64,000 nucleotides of DNA from Corydoras sp. C115 (taxonomy: Eukaryota; Chordata; Actinopteri; Siluriformes; Callichthyidae), in assembly GCA_019802505.1 (NCBI GenBank), contig JAFMOC010000105.1, positions 875,001-939,000 on the forward strand, read 5' to 3'. Positions 45,201 through 54,375 of the stretch are shown here, piece after piece. The stretch's first letter is position 1. Each line of letters begins with the position of its first letter. Below the pieces are notes generated by a model that saw only the letters and a list, made by a program, of their open reading frames with translations, was not told the DNA's origin and made no database searches. A program made the position numbers and the translations under genes.

Positions 45201-46643
45201 CATAACAAATTGTAGTGATTTAGTGGTTAGCACATTTGCCTCTCAGTGCTGGTGATCCAGGTATGAATCACAATCTGGGTAGAGTTTTCATGTTCTCCCC
45301 ATGTCCATGTGGGTTTTCTCCTGCTTCTCCAGTTTCCTCCCACAGTTCAAAAGCATGGACTCAAGGTAAATTGCCATATTTTTTGTGTCTATGTAAAGTG
45401 AAGGATTTGTGTCCTGCATGTATCTGTCCAGCACCTGAAACGTTCTCCCCTGAATAAACATGGGGAAACCCCACGCAACCCTTGTAGAGAAGTAAGCAGA
45501 AGGATGAATAAATGAATTAATTAATTTTAATACCAGCACTTAAGTTCAAAGTGAAATCAACACCCAATAATGTAATAAATAAAAAAAGTACCCTTGGACT
45601 TATGAAGTTTATAACACGTCTCAGTGATTCATCATTCTTCTGGCATTGCAGTAAACCCCATTCTTCATAGAACAGACAGTTCACACTGATCATGTTCTTT
45701 CTTTTAAAAAATGTGTTTTCTGGTACAACACACTCTGGATCAAACGTGTGATACAGTACGACCATTACAACCCGTTTGGACTCTGTGTAAAACATGTACA
45801 TGTCAATCACTTATTAGAAGTAAAAAATGAAAAGCTCTTTGTATGCTAGATTATGAATAAATTGAAATGCAGTCGTGTATCCCTTAACATGATCTCAATT
45901 TAATAGATTTAATGACAGAATTGTTAAGTATATAGTCCTGTTAGTTATAGTCATTACAAATTAAATTACCTGGAATTGTGGAAAGTTTATTCAGTGCTAC
46001 ATTAATGTCAGTTCCAGCTCGAGAAATAATTGTGCAAAAAATCAAGACAAAATGACACTCGTCCAAAGTGTTTGTTTCTTTCAAGTTTGTTAGTTGTTTT
46101 CTAAGCAATTTCTCAAACAGTTGATCAGCATTCTTTGCTTCTCCACATTTCATTATCAGATAATTTGTTAAATTTGGCTTTAACATTCCTGTGAAGGGAG
46201 TGAAAAGAACAGGTATTTGTAATTAGTTTATTACATAAGTGAACAATCAACAACTTGTAAAATTAAGCCTTCAATTATTTTAAGTGGAATAATTGAGCAT
46301 GTATGGTGGTTTTACATTTCGTTAATGTTTAACTGGCAAATTTTTATTATAAAACCTTAAAATATAAAATTTATAATAATAATAAAAGCTTCATATTAAA
46401 ATTTACATGTTTGTTTAAATAAAAAAAATCTTCCTACCAGCGTGTTCCATGTTTTCTTGATTATTGTTGGCTTTAATGTTGCTTTGGTGAGCTGTACTTA
46501 ACTGGACTTCATCTACAACAAATGTAGGAAATAAACCGTTTGGTGTTGAAAATAGTCTTACATAATATATGATTTTGCACAATAGAAAATAACAATGCGA
46601 TTACTAAATATTTCTTTATATTTATTACATATTCTACACACAA

Positions 46644-46737
<94 letters not shown>

Positions 46738-47255
46738 GTGTGTGTGTGTATATATATGATTTAATATATATATGATATAATGTTGCTCTGGTGAGCTGTA
46801 CTTAACTGGACATCATCTTCTACAACAAATGTAGGAAATAAACCGTTTGGTGAAAATAGCTCTTACATGATCAAGTAGAAACTTTTACTTCTGTACTGTG
46901 TCAGGAAATCGAAAAACTGCTACTTAGAAGTTTTTTTTTCCTAATACCAAGTCTAAATGCATGTAACAAAAGCTGTTTACCTTTAATCCACTCAGCTAAC
47001 ACACCTCACAATCGGCCATAAATAGTTTCACTAAACAGAGAAAGAGCAACGACATTCAGGCTTTTCATTCCTGAAGGTGAACATGTATTTATCTCTGCAT
47101 GTGTTTGGAACATAAATGCTTTCTTTACAAAGATGGAGAATCCCAAACTAGCAAAGTCAGACACATTAAATAAACATCGAGGCAAAGAAAAAAGAACAAA
47201 CAGAATTTACTTACCAGCACTGACTGCGTAGCGTCACTGAGCAAAGACACAGAAC
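35224..47255 (-). CDS. G4: predicted three-A-domain plus GIMAP-like protein (about 900 aa)
   Basis: Between the motif at 47258 and the stop at 35224 I find no other promoter exon, and the exons chain in frame. From right to left: linker 46438-46512, A1 45970-46188, A2 45592-45782, 44983-45013, 44651-44746, 44321-44431, 43663-43776, 43272-43385, A1 42788-43003, A2 42400-42590, 41367-41397, mini-exons 40747-40794, 40618-40665 and 40508-40537, A1 40210-40410, A2 39932-40122, 37320-37386, 36103-36210, GIMAP 35224-35840. The sum is about 898 residues. This needs exon 44129-44205 to be skipped, as its donor is decayed. The start codon is unresolved; the ATG opening the first A1 exon is a candidate. 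It could instead be two or three separate genes. Confidence 0.5.
36103..36210 (-). CDS. G4 coiled-coil linker exon
   Basis: A 108-bp exon, phase 1-1, encoding a charged helix (LRKTIQEKEEEIKQLKETLQ). It is one codon longer than its G5 paralogue. Confidence 0.75.
37135..37260. repeat. TA-rich low-complexity tract
   Basis: Imperfect ATATTA/TATATA repeats in the G4 intron. Confidence 0.85.
37320..37386 (-). CDS. G4 short linker exon
   Basis: A 67-bp exon, phase 0 in and 1 out, encoding a peptide ending AMQIKPKETSTQEE. Equivalent to G5 30596-30647, with five extra N-terminal codons. Confidence 0.75.
37479..39090 (-). mobile_element. Tc1/mariner transposon, 1612 bp, IR/DR type
   Basis: Ends CAGTGGGTTGCAAAAGTATT on both sides, flanked by TA (37477-37478 and 39091-39092). 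Terminal inverted repeats are about 213 bp (37479-37691 and 38877-39090) and differ at only two or three positions, so the insertion is recent. Each repeat carries an inner direct copy of the AAAAGTATTCA phrase near its inner end, the IR/DR layout. It sits in the intron between G4 exons 37320-37386 and 39932-40122, next to TG/TA microsatellites. Confidence 0.95.
37697..38718 (-). pseudogene. Tc1-type transposase, single frameshift
   Basis: The N-terminal half (38718 down to about 38345) has a helix-turn-helix region (YKKISKALNISRSTVQSIIR) and a GRPPKF hook. The C-terminal half (to 37697) has the catalytic landmarks WSDETK, QQDNDPKH and SPDLNPIENLW, with 34 residues between the second Asp and the Glu, i.e. 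DD34E. The two halves are in different frames, joined by a one-base shift near 38345 within an A-rich run. A full-length Tc1 transposase is about 340 aa, which matches the sum. It is otherwise free of stops, so the copy died recently. Confidence 0.9.
39091..39228. repeat. (TG)n/(TA)n microsatellite
   Basis: Continues the microsatellite that the Tc1 element split. Confidence 0.95.
39229..39931. other. G4 intron sequence
   Basis: AT-rich, with poly-T runs at about 39625-39655. No exon signature. Confidence 0.5.
39932..40122 (-). CDS. G4 third A domain, exon A2
   Basis: A 191-bp exon of 63 codons with AVLVLLHHTFDPDY, NTIAVDCLFHEDYGFLKC and a terminal helix. Closest to the G5 A2 exon; both follow from the 26.9/33.5 kb duplication. 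Confidence 0.85.
40210..40410 (-). CDS. G4 third A domain, exon A1
   Basis: A 201-bp exon with YYHILVTGNTLKSHETFMNL and CNFILVFCPVTSDHEI; same length and phase as G5 A1. Confidence 0.85.
40508..40794 (-). CDS. G4 tandem mini-exons (three)
   Basis: 40747-40794 (CVKKKDDSRQGSFFR), 40618-40665 (ISIKKDKPCQGSSLE) and 40508-40537 (ILNKIKFWE, shortened). All are phase 1-1, paralogous to the G5 mini-exons. A decayed fourth copy lies near 40868-40913. Confidence 0.55.
41016..41235 (+). repeat. 3'-truncated SINE
   Basis: Head and core are intact (GGTGGCACGGTGGCTTAGTG, CGGTTCGAATCCCCATCTGG) but it stops at GAGTGAGTGTGTGA. Confidence 0.9.
41367..41397 (-). CDS. G4 short linker exon after the second A domain
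   Basis: A 31-bp exon, phase 0-1, encoding ESHSSLSSIT; acceptor CATCATCAG, donor GTATCA. Equivalent to 44983-45013. Confidence 0.55.
42034..42338 (+). repeat. divergent SINE shared with the paralogous unit
   Basis: An old, substituted SINE copy. A sister lies at the matching place in the next unit (45211-45516), so it was present before the 41.2-43.2 / 44.9-46.4 kb duplication. Confidence 0.85.
42400..42590 (-). CDS. G4 second A domain, exon A2
   Basis: A 191-bp exon of 63 codons: VVMVVLHHTFDPECVVPEN, NMISVNCLFYEEWGLLQCQK, then helix ESLRRVINFI. Acceptor TTTTACACAG, donor GTACTT. Confidence 0.85.
42788..43003 (-). CDS. G4 second A domain, exon A1
   Basis: A 216-bp exon of 71 codons starting MLKPKLTNYLIMKCG and containing CHFVLIFCTIISRAGTDINV. 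Phase 1-1, donor GTAATT. Confidence 0.85.
43272..43385 (-). CDS. G4 Gln/Asn-rich linker exon, copy 1
   Basis: A 114-bp exon, phase 1-1, encoding a hydrophilic stretch (QLMQIQQEQRNQETNNFSQD). Nearly identical to 43663-43776; both belong to a tandem repeat of about 400 bp (about 43210-43560 and 43610-43950). Confidence 0.6.
43663..43776 (-). CDS. G4 Gln/Asn-rich linker exon, copy 2
   Basis: Twin of 43272-43385 with two amino-acid changes (TCTQ for TSTQ, NKGHEE for NKSHEE). Confidence 0.6.
44129..44205 (-). pseudogene. decayed linker exon in G4
   Basis: Encodes EGKLSTTHQESNITSNTNQE after a good acceptor (TTTGTTGTAG). The donor is GC instead of GT and a small deletion shifts the exit phase relative to its intact paralogue at 46438-46512. 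It is probably skipped. Confidence 0.5.
44321..44431 (-). CDS. G4 linker exon
   Basis: A 111-bp exon, phase 1-1, acceptor TTGCAATAG, donor GTATAA; hydrophilic product (AELITVKDQQTEGNNSPITA). Confidence 0.6.
44651..44746 (-). CDS. G4 Lys/Asn-rich linker exon
   Basis: A 96-bp exon, phase 1-1, acceptor TTATACACAG, donor GTAAAA. Product NSAQPKTVNKQKTDLENNAP followed by a lysine tract (KKKNKKK). Related to 52210-52267 in G3. Confidence 0.6.
44983..45013 (-). CDS. G4 short linker exon after the first A domain
   Basis: A 31-bp exon, phase 0-1, encoding ESSSSQSLIK. Position and phase match 41367-41397 and the ESSS exon of G5. Confidence 0.55.
45211..45516 (+). repeat. divergent SINE, sister of 42034-42338
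   Basis: Shares diagnostic changes with the copy in the neighbouring unit (GTGCTGGTGATCCAGGTA). Confidence 0.85.
45592..45782 (-). CDS. G4 first A domain, exon A2
   Basis: A 191-bp exon. The conserved box reads LYHTFDPE here, with Tyr replacing the first His found in all other copies. Confidence 0.85.
45970..46188 (-). CDS. G4 first A domain, exon A1
   Basis: A 219-bp exon of 72 codons, MLKPNLTNYLIMKCGEAKNA onward, with CHFVLIFCTIISRAGTDI. Confidence 0.85.
46438..46512 (-). CDS. G4 first linker exon
   Basis: A 75-bp exon, phase 1-1, encoding EVQLSTAHQSNIKANNNQEN plus MEHA. Its exit base completes a Gly codon with the first A1 exon. A broken copy at about 46790-46835 runs into TA repeats. 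Confidence 0.6.
46636..46760. repeat. (CA)n(TA)n(CA)n microsatellite
   Basis: Symmetric array in the first intron of G4. Confidence 0.95.
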
Positions 47256-47274
47256 ACTTTTACTTTCACTTCAC
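47215..47274 (-). promoter_or_regulatory. G4 interferon-type promoter motif and first exon
   Basis: Minus strand GAAGTGAAAGTAAAAGTG (about 47257-47274), then 43 bp to the donor CAGTGCTG|GTAAGT at 47215. Nearly identical to the G3 and G5 blocks. Confidence 0.65.
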
Positions 47275-47540
47275 CTCCTGCACCACCACAATGACTCTGT
47301 AATAACCATCCATCTGATTCAGAACAACTTTAATCACAACTAAACCCAATTTCTACATGTTCCACCAACGTTTTCATAGTCTGCAGACTAACACAGTTAC
47401 ATACAAAATGGTTATTTGTTGACTTTAAGAAAACTGATACCACTGATTCATATTAGTAATTAATATCATAAGGAATGTAAAATAATAGAATTCGAATTCA
47501 CATTTGTAATATCACGCTGTTCCTTAATACAAAGATGAAA

Positions 47541-48141
47541 TTACAAAAGGATTCATTTCTTTACACAATTTCTACATGCTCCACCAAAGTGTTCATGGTC
47601 TGCAGACTAACAGTTTAAAATAGTTTACATACAAAATAGTTACTTGTTGATCAGCATAAGAAAACTGATGCCACTGATTCATGCATTTAGTAATTGAATT
47701 GATCATTAGGAAAACAAATTTTATTAGGATTTGAATAAAATTTTTGCGTATAACACTTTTCCTTAACATAAAAAAGTGCCAGTAGTAAATTTCAGAACTC
47801 TGTTTTTTAGGCAACTTCCTTCCTCTAAAACTTCCGTGTTTACATACCTGATGCTAGTTTACACTAATGCGAGTTGGCTTTAGTCCAAGAGCATAAAACC
47901 AGGAAGCTGTCGCTATCAGGGATATGTTTTGAACCATCGTAGTTCACTGCGAGGGGTTGGAACTCAGCTGGCTGCTGAGTGTTTACATTATAAAGACAAA
48001 ATGACACTCGTCCACAGTTTTTGTCTTTTTTAAGTTTGTTAGTTGTTTTCTAAGCATGGTCTCAAACTCTATCAGCGTTCTTTGCTTCTCCACATTTCAT
48101 TATCAGATAATGTGTTAAATTTGGCTTTATCATTCCTTAAT
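47541..48141 (-). pseudogene. spacer with an A1-exon fragment (47993-48138)
   Basis: 47993-48138 matches part of the A1 exon at 45970-46188 (AAGACAAAATGACACTCGTC, TCATTATCAGATAATGTG) with frame-disrupting changes, cut at its upstream end by a SINE. The rest is unassigned, with a repeat at 47914-47964 that recurs at 48609-48658. Confidence 0.7.
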
Positions 48142-48484
48142 TATCCGTCCATCCATTATCTTCTGCTTTATCTAGTAGGGGGTGGAGTTCCCATGCACAT
48201 CCAGGGGAGAACGTTTCAGACGCTGGGCAGATACACCCAGGACAGGGTGCCAATATATCACTGGGCACACACTCACTCACACAAACACACTCTATATGGG
48301 GCAATTTGGAGAATAAAATTGACCTTGATCCATGTTTTTGGACTGTGGGAGGAAACCGGAGAACCCGGAGGAAACCCACACGGACACGGGGAGAACATGG
48401 AAACTCCACCGAGATTTGGATTCTAACCGGGAATCCCTAGTGCTGAGAGGCGAACGTGCTGACCACTAAGCCACCGTGCCACCC
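48142..48484 (-). repeat. tRNA-derived SINE
   Basis: Near-complete minus-strand copy inserted in the A1 pseudo-exon flank; shared with 53751-54096. Confidence 0.95.
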
Positions 48485-48762
48485 TACATGCTCAATTATT
48501 CCACTTAAAATAATTGAAGGGTTCATTTTGTATTTTGTTTAATGTTGAACTGGCATAAAGCTGATTTTAACAAATTATATTAGACGTTTTTATCATAAAA
48601 CCGTCCGTATCGGGGATATGGTTTGAACCATCATAGTTCGCTGTGAGGGGTTGGAACTTCACTGTTTATTGTATAAAGGAGCACGATTGGTGGGTTTCTG
48701 TAAGAGGCTACATATGTATGTCTGCTCGTGTATAAAAGAACGCAGGAATTAATGTATTTTAT

Positions 48763-49114
48763 TCATTCATTCATTCATTATCTCCCGCTTTATCCTCTAT
48801 TAGGGTTGCGGTGAGGTTCCCCATGCCCATCCAGGGGAGAACGTCTCCGGCGCTGGGCAGATACACCCAGGACAGGGCGCCAATCCATCGCCAGGTACAC
48901 ACTCACACACTCAAACACACTCTATATGGGGCAATTTAGAGAACTCAATTAACTTGATCCATGTTTTTGGACTGTGGGAGGAAACCGGAGAACCCGGAGG
49001 AAACCCACGTGGACACGGGGAGAACATGGAAACTCCACCCAGATGGGGATTCGAACCGGGAATCCCTAGTGCTGAGAGGCGAACGTGCTAACCACTAAGC
49101 CACCGTGCCGCCCG
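48763..49114 (-). repeat. full-length SINE with 12-bp target duplication
   Basis: AATGTATTTTAT flanks it (48751-48762, 49115-49126). Shared with 54376-54734. Confidence 0.95.
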
Positions 49115-49334
49115 AATGTATTTTATATTAAAGATATTGTGTGTGGATGTAGTTTTATTATAATGGTTTTAATGGATTTTGATTTTGTAATAAACATTCC
49201 CGGTCACATGAATAAATTATTCATTTATATGGTCACCTTTGTGTGATGAGTCATAATCAGGGCCTTCTAACTGGGGTGTTTGCTGTTTCATTTTCCTAGT
49301 CTATAGACCTAAAGATCTAAGGAAATGAAAGGGA

Positions 49335-49369
<35 letters not shown>

Positions 49370-50480
49370 TGTGCATCTCTTCGTTGTATTATTTTAACGC
49401 AAACCTGGCATCTGTGTAAGTGGAGTTCCAGGAAAAGATGTTGACTCGTATTTTGTGGCAACCGAACAAACAAACTTGCAATATGAAAGTGAAAATATTT
49501 GGCGCATTGTTATAACCTTTGCTTAGTGACTTAATATATGTTCTGTTAAAACAAGTTGAACAGTCCATGCTGGTTGTGGTGTTTAACTTTATGTATTTAG
49601 TAAATGGCTATAAATGTACATGTCATTGTGTAATTGTCACTCACTATACTGCATTCCATGCATTTTAATCTTATACACCTTGATTTTTTTTCTGTTTATA
49701 ATAATTATCACACAAAAACACACCCTGAAACATTGCAAAAAAATCCAGCAGTTTAAAAGAGTTCACAGATGACCATGAAAACAGAGTCTGTCTTGTATTT
49801 TATTTTATTTTTTTTTTGTTTTTTATATGCTTAAAACTACTATAATATGTATAAACATTTGGATATAGAACACAAAAGTACACTACTACAGAAAACTTTT
49901 TGCAAAATAAAATCATATTCTTAATCTATAGGTGTGGATCGATACCTATTGTATTGTATTCTATTCATTTTGTGGGAGAGTTTAAGCTTTTCTGTTTCAG
50001 CACAAACATTCTCCAAAGCACAATTGTGTCAGTTTTGTATGAAAGAACTCGATTGATCCACACAGGGCCCAGGTTTTAACAATGAGGAACACCTTTGAGA
50101 TAATCTAGAACCTACAACAGTGACAGTCATCACAAATGCACTTTTGCATAAGTGGGTAGGAGTTACCAAATACACCCAAGTTAAAGAATGTAATATATAC
50201 CTCTTTAGGTGTCATGTGTTGCCTTGGTTTATAAGCGTCTGCTAAATGACTAAATGTAAATATGTTAATGCATCACTTCACCAATATTTTTGTCCATATA
50301 GTGCACACTGTGGACTGTAGGAGAAACCTTTTTGGGAAAAGTAAAATTTCTGAATGAAACAGACACAGAGAAAGCATACAAATTTAACATAGATACCACC
50401 CTGACCACCTGCGCGGGAATCAAACACAAACATTTTTGTTGTACAGTGCAACCAACAACACCCCCATGCTGCCCACTAAC
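49115..50480. other. spacer with a partial Tc1-like relic (49922-50300)
   Basis: Includes a (TG)n array (49332-49366) and the module shared with 33150. 49922-50300 is the right part of a degraded Tc1/mariner element ending ATATTTTTGTCCATATAG; the left end is deleted here but present in the duplicate at 55762. Confidence 0.65.
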
Positions 50481-50634
50481 TTCTCCTGTGTCTGTGTGGG
50501 TTTCCCCCGGGTCCTCCGGTTTCCTCCCACAGTCCAAAAACAGGGATTAAATGAAATTTAATGCTCTAAATTGCCCCATATAGTGTGTGAATCCCCCTGC
50601 AACCCTAGTAGAGGATTAAGCAGAAGATAATGAA
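50481..50634 (+). repeat. SINE fragment
   Basis: Core and tail only (CGGTTTCCTCCCACAGTCCA), shared with 56365-56518. Confidence 0.85.
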
Positions 50635-50884
50635 CAAGAACATAATGAATGAATGAACATGGCAGTAAATAAAATCCTGTTATTTGAAATCCATTAAGAT
50701 GATAATAAATTAAACAAATAAACACTCATAACAATTGTATTATATTTAGGTCAAAACCAAATCCTGTTTGGCGAGTACAAAAGTACATAAATTTGTGCAT
50801 GGTCAATAGATGATTTATTTACCACATCCAGCCATTATCAGAAACCTTTATTAATTCCTGAGGAAACTTGCAGTTTTTATTAAA

Positions 50885-50890
50885 TTTATT
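50885..50890 (-). terminator. poly(A) signal for G3
   Basis: AATAAA on the minus strand 17 nt past the G3 stop; same arrangement as G2. Confidence 0.5.
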
Positions 50891-50906
50891 ACATTTAAAT
50901 ATTATT

Positions 50907-51124
50907 TTACAAAAGTGAACACCAGCTTGAGGGTTCCAGATATTTTACAACTTTGGTTACCGACTCTTGATTTTTCTGGCATTGCAGTAACCCCTGTTCT
51001 TCATAGAATAGACAGTCCACTGCAATCATGTTCTTCTTCCCTTGAACAGCTCTGTTGCTGTCTGTTACAACATGCTCTTTATCAAAAGTGTGATGAAGCA
51101 TCACCAGAATGGTGCGTTTGCTTG
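50907..51124 (-). CDS. G3 exon A2 with stop
   Basis: A 218-bp terminal exon: TILVMLHHTFDKEHVVTDSN, NMIAVDCLFYEEQGLLQCQK, helix ESVTKVVKYL, then EPSSWCSLL and TAA. Asp-Lys replaces the usual Asp-Pro after HHTF. Confidence 0.85.
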
Positions 51125-52816
51125 CTATTAAAAATGAAACACTTATTAACACATGATCATAATCAATCGGAGTTGATTAATCCAATTAATACATATGTTC
51201 AAAATAACATGTAAAGCCATGTATACCTGAAAGCGCACTGAGCTTTTTAAGTGCTGAATGAAGGTCCCCATCAGATTGAGTAACAACTGGACAGAAAACC
51301 AAAAGGAAATCACATTGTTGAATAGTGTTCACCTCCTGTAGGTCAGTAATTTGGGTTTTTAGATGAGCTATAAAGTTCTCATGGGCTTTTAGTGTTTTTC
51401 CATACAGAAGTTGAAAATACTTGTGCTCTGAAGACATCACCGATATTTTATCTGTGAGTTAAAGAAAATGCATTTTGTTAATTTTATCATACAGTAATAA
51501 TTGTAAGATCAATCATGTAATTGATTTGTATCAACATGCAGTTTGTGGTGGCACCAAATGTATTATTGTGGTTATGCTGATTTAATTAAACAATAAGGTA
51601 CGAGAGGATGTGTATTATTGTGAATAAATCACAGGAAAAACATGGCGTGCGAAGCAGTGTACAGTAACGTCTCTTTGTTTCATTCACATTTATTGAAACA
51701 AAATTGTTGATAAATCAGTCTTTTTCCTTATAAAAAGATATCGTCTTTAAATTAGGGTAATTGATTGCATTATGGCGGCATGGTGGCTTAGTGGTTAGCA
51801 CGTTCGCCTCTCAGCACTAGGGATTCCCGGTTCGAATCCCCATCTGGGTGGAGTTTCCATGTTCTCCCCGTGTCCGCGTGGGTTTCCTCCGGGTTCTCCA
51901 GTTTCCTCCCACAGTCCAAAAACATGGATCAAGTCAATTGAGTTCTCCAAAATTGCCCCATAGAGTGTGTTTGTGTGTGTGTGTGTGTGAGTGTGTGCCC
52001 AGCGATAGTTTGCCGCCCTGTCCTGGGTGTATCTGCCCAGCGCCCGAAACGTTCTCCCCTGGATGGGCATGGGGAACCCCCCCGTGACCCTAATATAGGA
52101 TCAAGCGGAAGATAATGAATGAATGAAAGGATTGCATTATGGCTCTGTTTTTGCAGTATTTTAATAACATATATGTTAATAAATTAATGTATGTTCTACA
52201 CATTTTTACCGGAGTTGTTTGCTTTTTTTTTGTTTTTGCATGGTGCATTATTTTCCAGGTCAGTCTTCTGCTTGCTTACATTAAGTAACTGGTGTGTGTG
52301 TGTATACTGGATTTCTAAAAGATTGTTTAATGTAATGTTGCTCTGGTGAGCCGTACTTAACTGGACTCCATCTTTTACAACAATGTAGGAAATAAACCGT
52401 TTGGTGTTAAAAATAGCTCTTACATGATCAAGTAGAAACTTTTACTTTTGTACTGTGTCAGGAAATCGAAAAACTGCTACTTAGAAATATTTTTTTTTCC
52501 CTAATACCAAGTCTAAATACGTGTAACAAAAGCTGATTACTTTTGATCCACTCAGCTAACACACATCTCACAATCGGCCATAAATAGTTTTACTAAACAG
52601 AGAAAGAGCAACGACATTCAGGCTTTTCATTCCTGAAGGTGAACATGTATTTATCTCTGCATGTGTTCTGAACATAAATGCTTTCTTTACAAAGATAGAG
52701 AATCCCAAACTAGCAAAGTCAGATACATTAAATAAACATCGAGGCAAAGAAAAAAGAACAAACAGAATTTACTTACCAGCACTGACTGCGTAGCGTCACT
52801 GAGCAAAGACACAGAA
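50907..52816 (-). CDS. G3: single A-domain protein
   Basis: Promoter exon at 52777, a Lys/Asn-rich exon 52210-52267, A1 51227-51451 and A2 50907-51124 with an in-exon TAA. The first unambiguous in-frame ATG is inside A1 (MSSEHKYFQ), giving about 142 residues; an upstream start cannot be excluded. The promoter is the duplicate of the G4 promoter, so this copy gained its promoter when the 5-kb block duplicated. Product is more than 95% identical to G2 over A1/A2. Confidence 0.65.
51227..51451 (-). CDS. G3 exon A1
   Basis: A 225-bp exon of 74 codons, phase 1-1: YFQLLYGKTLKAHENFIAHL and CDFLLVFCPVVTQSDGDLHS. Confidence 0.85.
51776..52129 (+). repeat. full-length SINE with 13-bp target duplication
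   Basis: GATTGCATTATGG flanks it (51763-51775, 52130-52142). It lies just outside the segmental duplication and has no partner upstream of G2. Confidence 0.95.
52210..52267 (-). CDS. G3 Lys/Asn-rich exon (uncertain)
   Basis: KTDLENNAPCKNKKKANNS with donor GTAAAA. It corresponds to the second half of 44651-44746. Upstream phase is unclear and neighbouring linker sequence at 52340-52389 is decayed. Confidence 0.4.
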
Positions 52817-52837
52817 CACTTTTACTTTCACTTCATC
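52777..52837 (-). promoter_or_regulatory. G3 interferon-type promoter motif and first exon
   Basis: Minus strand GAAGTGAAAGTAAAAGTG (about 52817-52834), 43 bp before the donor CAGTGCTG|GTAAGT at 52777. Confidence 0.65.
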
Positions 52838-53597
52838 ACCTCCTGCACCACCACAATGACTCTGTAATAACCATCCATCTGATTCAGAACAACTTTAATC
52901 ACAACTAAACCCAATTTCTACATGTTCCACCAACGTTTTCATAGTCTGCAGACTAACACAGTTTAAAATAGTTTAACATACAAAATGGTTATTTGTTGAC
53001 TTTAAGAAAACTGATACCACTGATTCATATTAGTAATTAATATCATAAGGAATATAAAATAATAGAATTCGAATTCACATTTGTAATATCACGCTGTTCC
53101 TTAATACAAAGATGAAATTACAAAAGGATTTTTTTTTTGTTTCATTTCTTTACACAATTTCTACATGCTCCACCAAAGTGTTCATCCGGTCTGCAGACTA
53201 ACAGTCCAAAAAAAATAGTTTTACATACAAAATGAAGTTACTGTTGATCAGCATAAGAAAAACTGATGCCACTGATTCATGCATTTAGTAATTGAATTGT
53301 ATCATTAGGAAAACAAATTTATTAGGATTTGAATAAAATTTTTGCGTATAACACTTTTCCCTAACATAAAAAAGTGCCAGTAGATAATAAATTTTGAACT
53401 CTGTTTTTTAGAAACTTCCTTCCTCTAAAACTTCCGTGTTTTACATACCTGATGCTAGTTTACACTAATGCGAGTGGCTTTAGTCCAAGAGCATAAAACC
53501 AGGAAGCTGTCGCTATCAGGGATATGTTTTGAACCATCGTAGTTCACTGCGAGGGGTTGGAACTCAGCTGGCTGCTGAGTGTTTACATTATAAAGAC

Positions 53598-53747
53598 AAA
53601 ATGACACTCGTCCACAGTTTTTGTCATTTTTTAAGTTTGATCATTGAAAACTAATTTTCTAAGCATTGTCTCAAACTCTATCAGCGTTCTTTGCTTCTCC
53701 ACATTTCATTATCAGATAATGTGTTAAATTTGGCTTTATCATTCCTT
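53598..53747 (-). pseudogene. A1-exon fragment, duplicate of 47993-48138
   Basis: Same decayed A1 piece cut by the same SINE insertion. Confidence 0.65.
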
Positions 53748-53750
53748 AAT

Positions 53751-54096
53751 TATCCGTCCATCCATTATCTTCTGCTTTATCTAGTAGGGGGTTGGAGTTC
53801 CCATGCACATCCAGGGGAGAACGTTTCAGACGCTGGGCAGATACACCCAGGACAGGGTGCCAATATATCACTGGGCACACACTCACTCACACAAACACAC
53901 TCTATATGGGGCAATTTGGAGAATAAAATTGACCTTGATCCATGTTTTTGGACTGTGGGAGGAAACCGGAGAACCCGGAGGAAACCCACACGGACACGGG
54001 GAGAAACATGGAAACTCCACCGAGATTTGGATTCTAACCGGGAATCCCTAGTGCTATCAGAGGCGAACGTGCTGACCACTAAGCCACCGTGCCACC
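53751..54096 (-). repeat. tRNA-derived SINE
   Basis: Duplicate of 48142-48484, with small later indels. Confidence 0.95.
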
Positions 54097-54375
54097 CTAC
54101 ATGCTCAATTATTCCACTTAAAATAATTGAAGGGTCAGTTTTGTATCCAGTTGTTTAATGTTGAACTGGCATAAAGCTGATTTTAACAAATTATATTAGA
54201 CGTTTTTTATCATAAAACCGTCCAGTATCGGGGATATGGTTTGAACCATCATAGTATCGCTGTGAGGGGTTGGAACTTCACTGTTTATTGTATAAAACAC
54301 GATTGGTGGGTTTCTGTAAGAGGCTACATATGTATGTCTGCTCGTGTATAAAAGAACGCAGGAATTAATTATTTT

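Larger units (their letters stand above)
46779..51722. repeat. segmental duplication, copy 1
   Basis: Collinear with 52330-57602 at high identity, including three SINEs, a Tc1 relic, the promoter block and an A1/A2 exon pair. Boundaries are where the alignment by eye breaks (ATAAATCAGTCTTT at the right end). Confidence 0.85.

Noticed and set aside
50332..50550. Plus-strand 72-codon frame, duplicated at 56216
   Set aside because: Runs into a SINE core and overlaps the end of a Tc1 relic; present twice only because of the segmental duplication.
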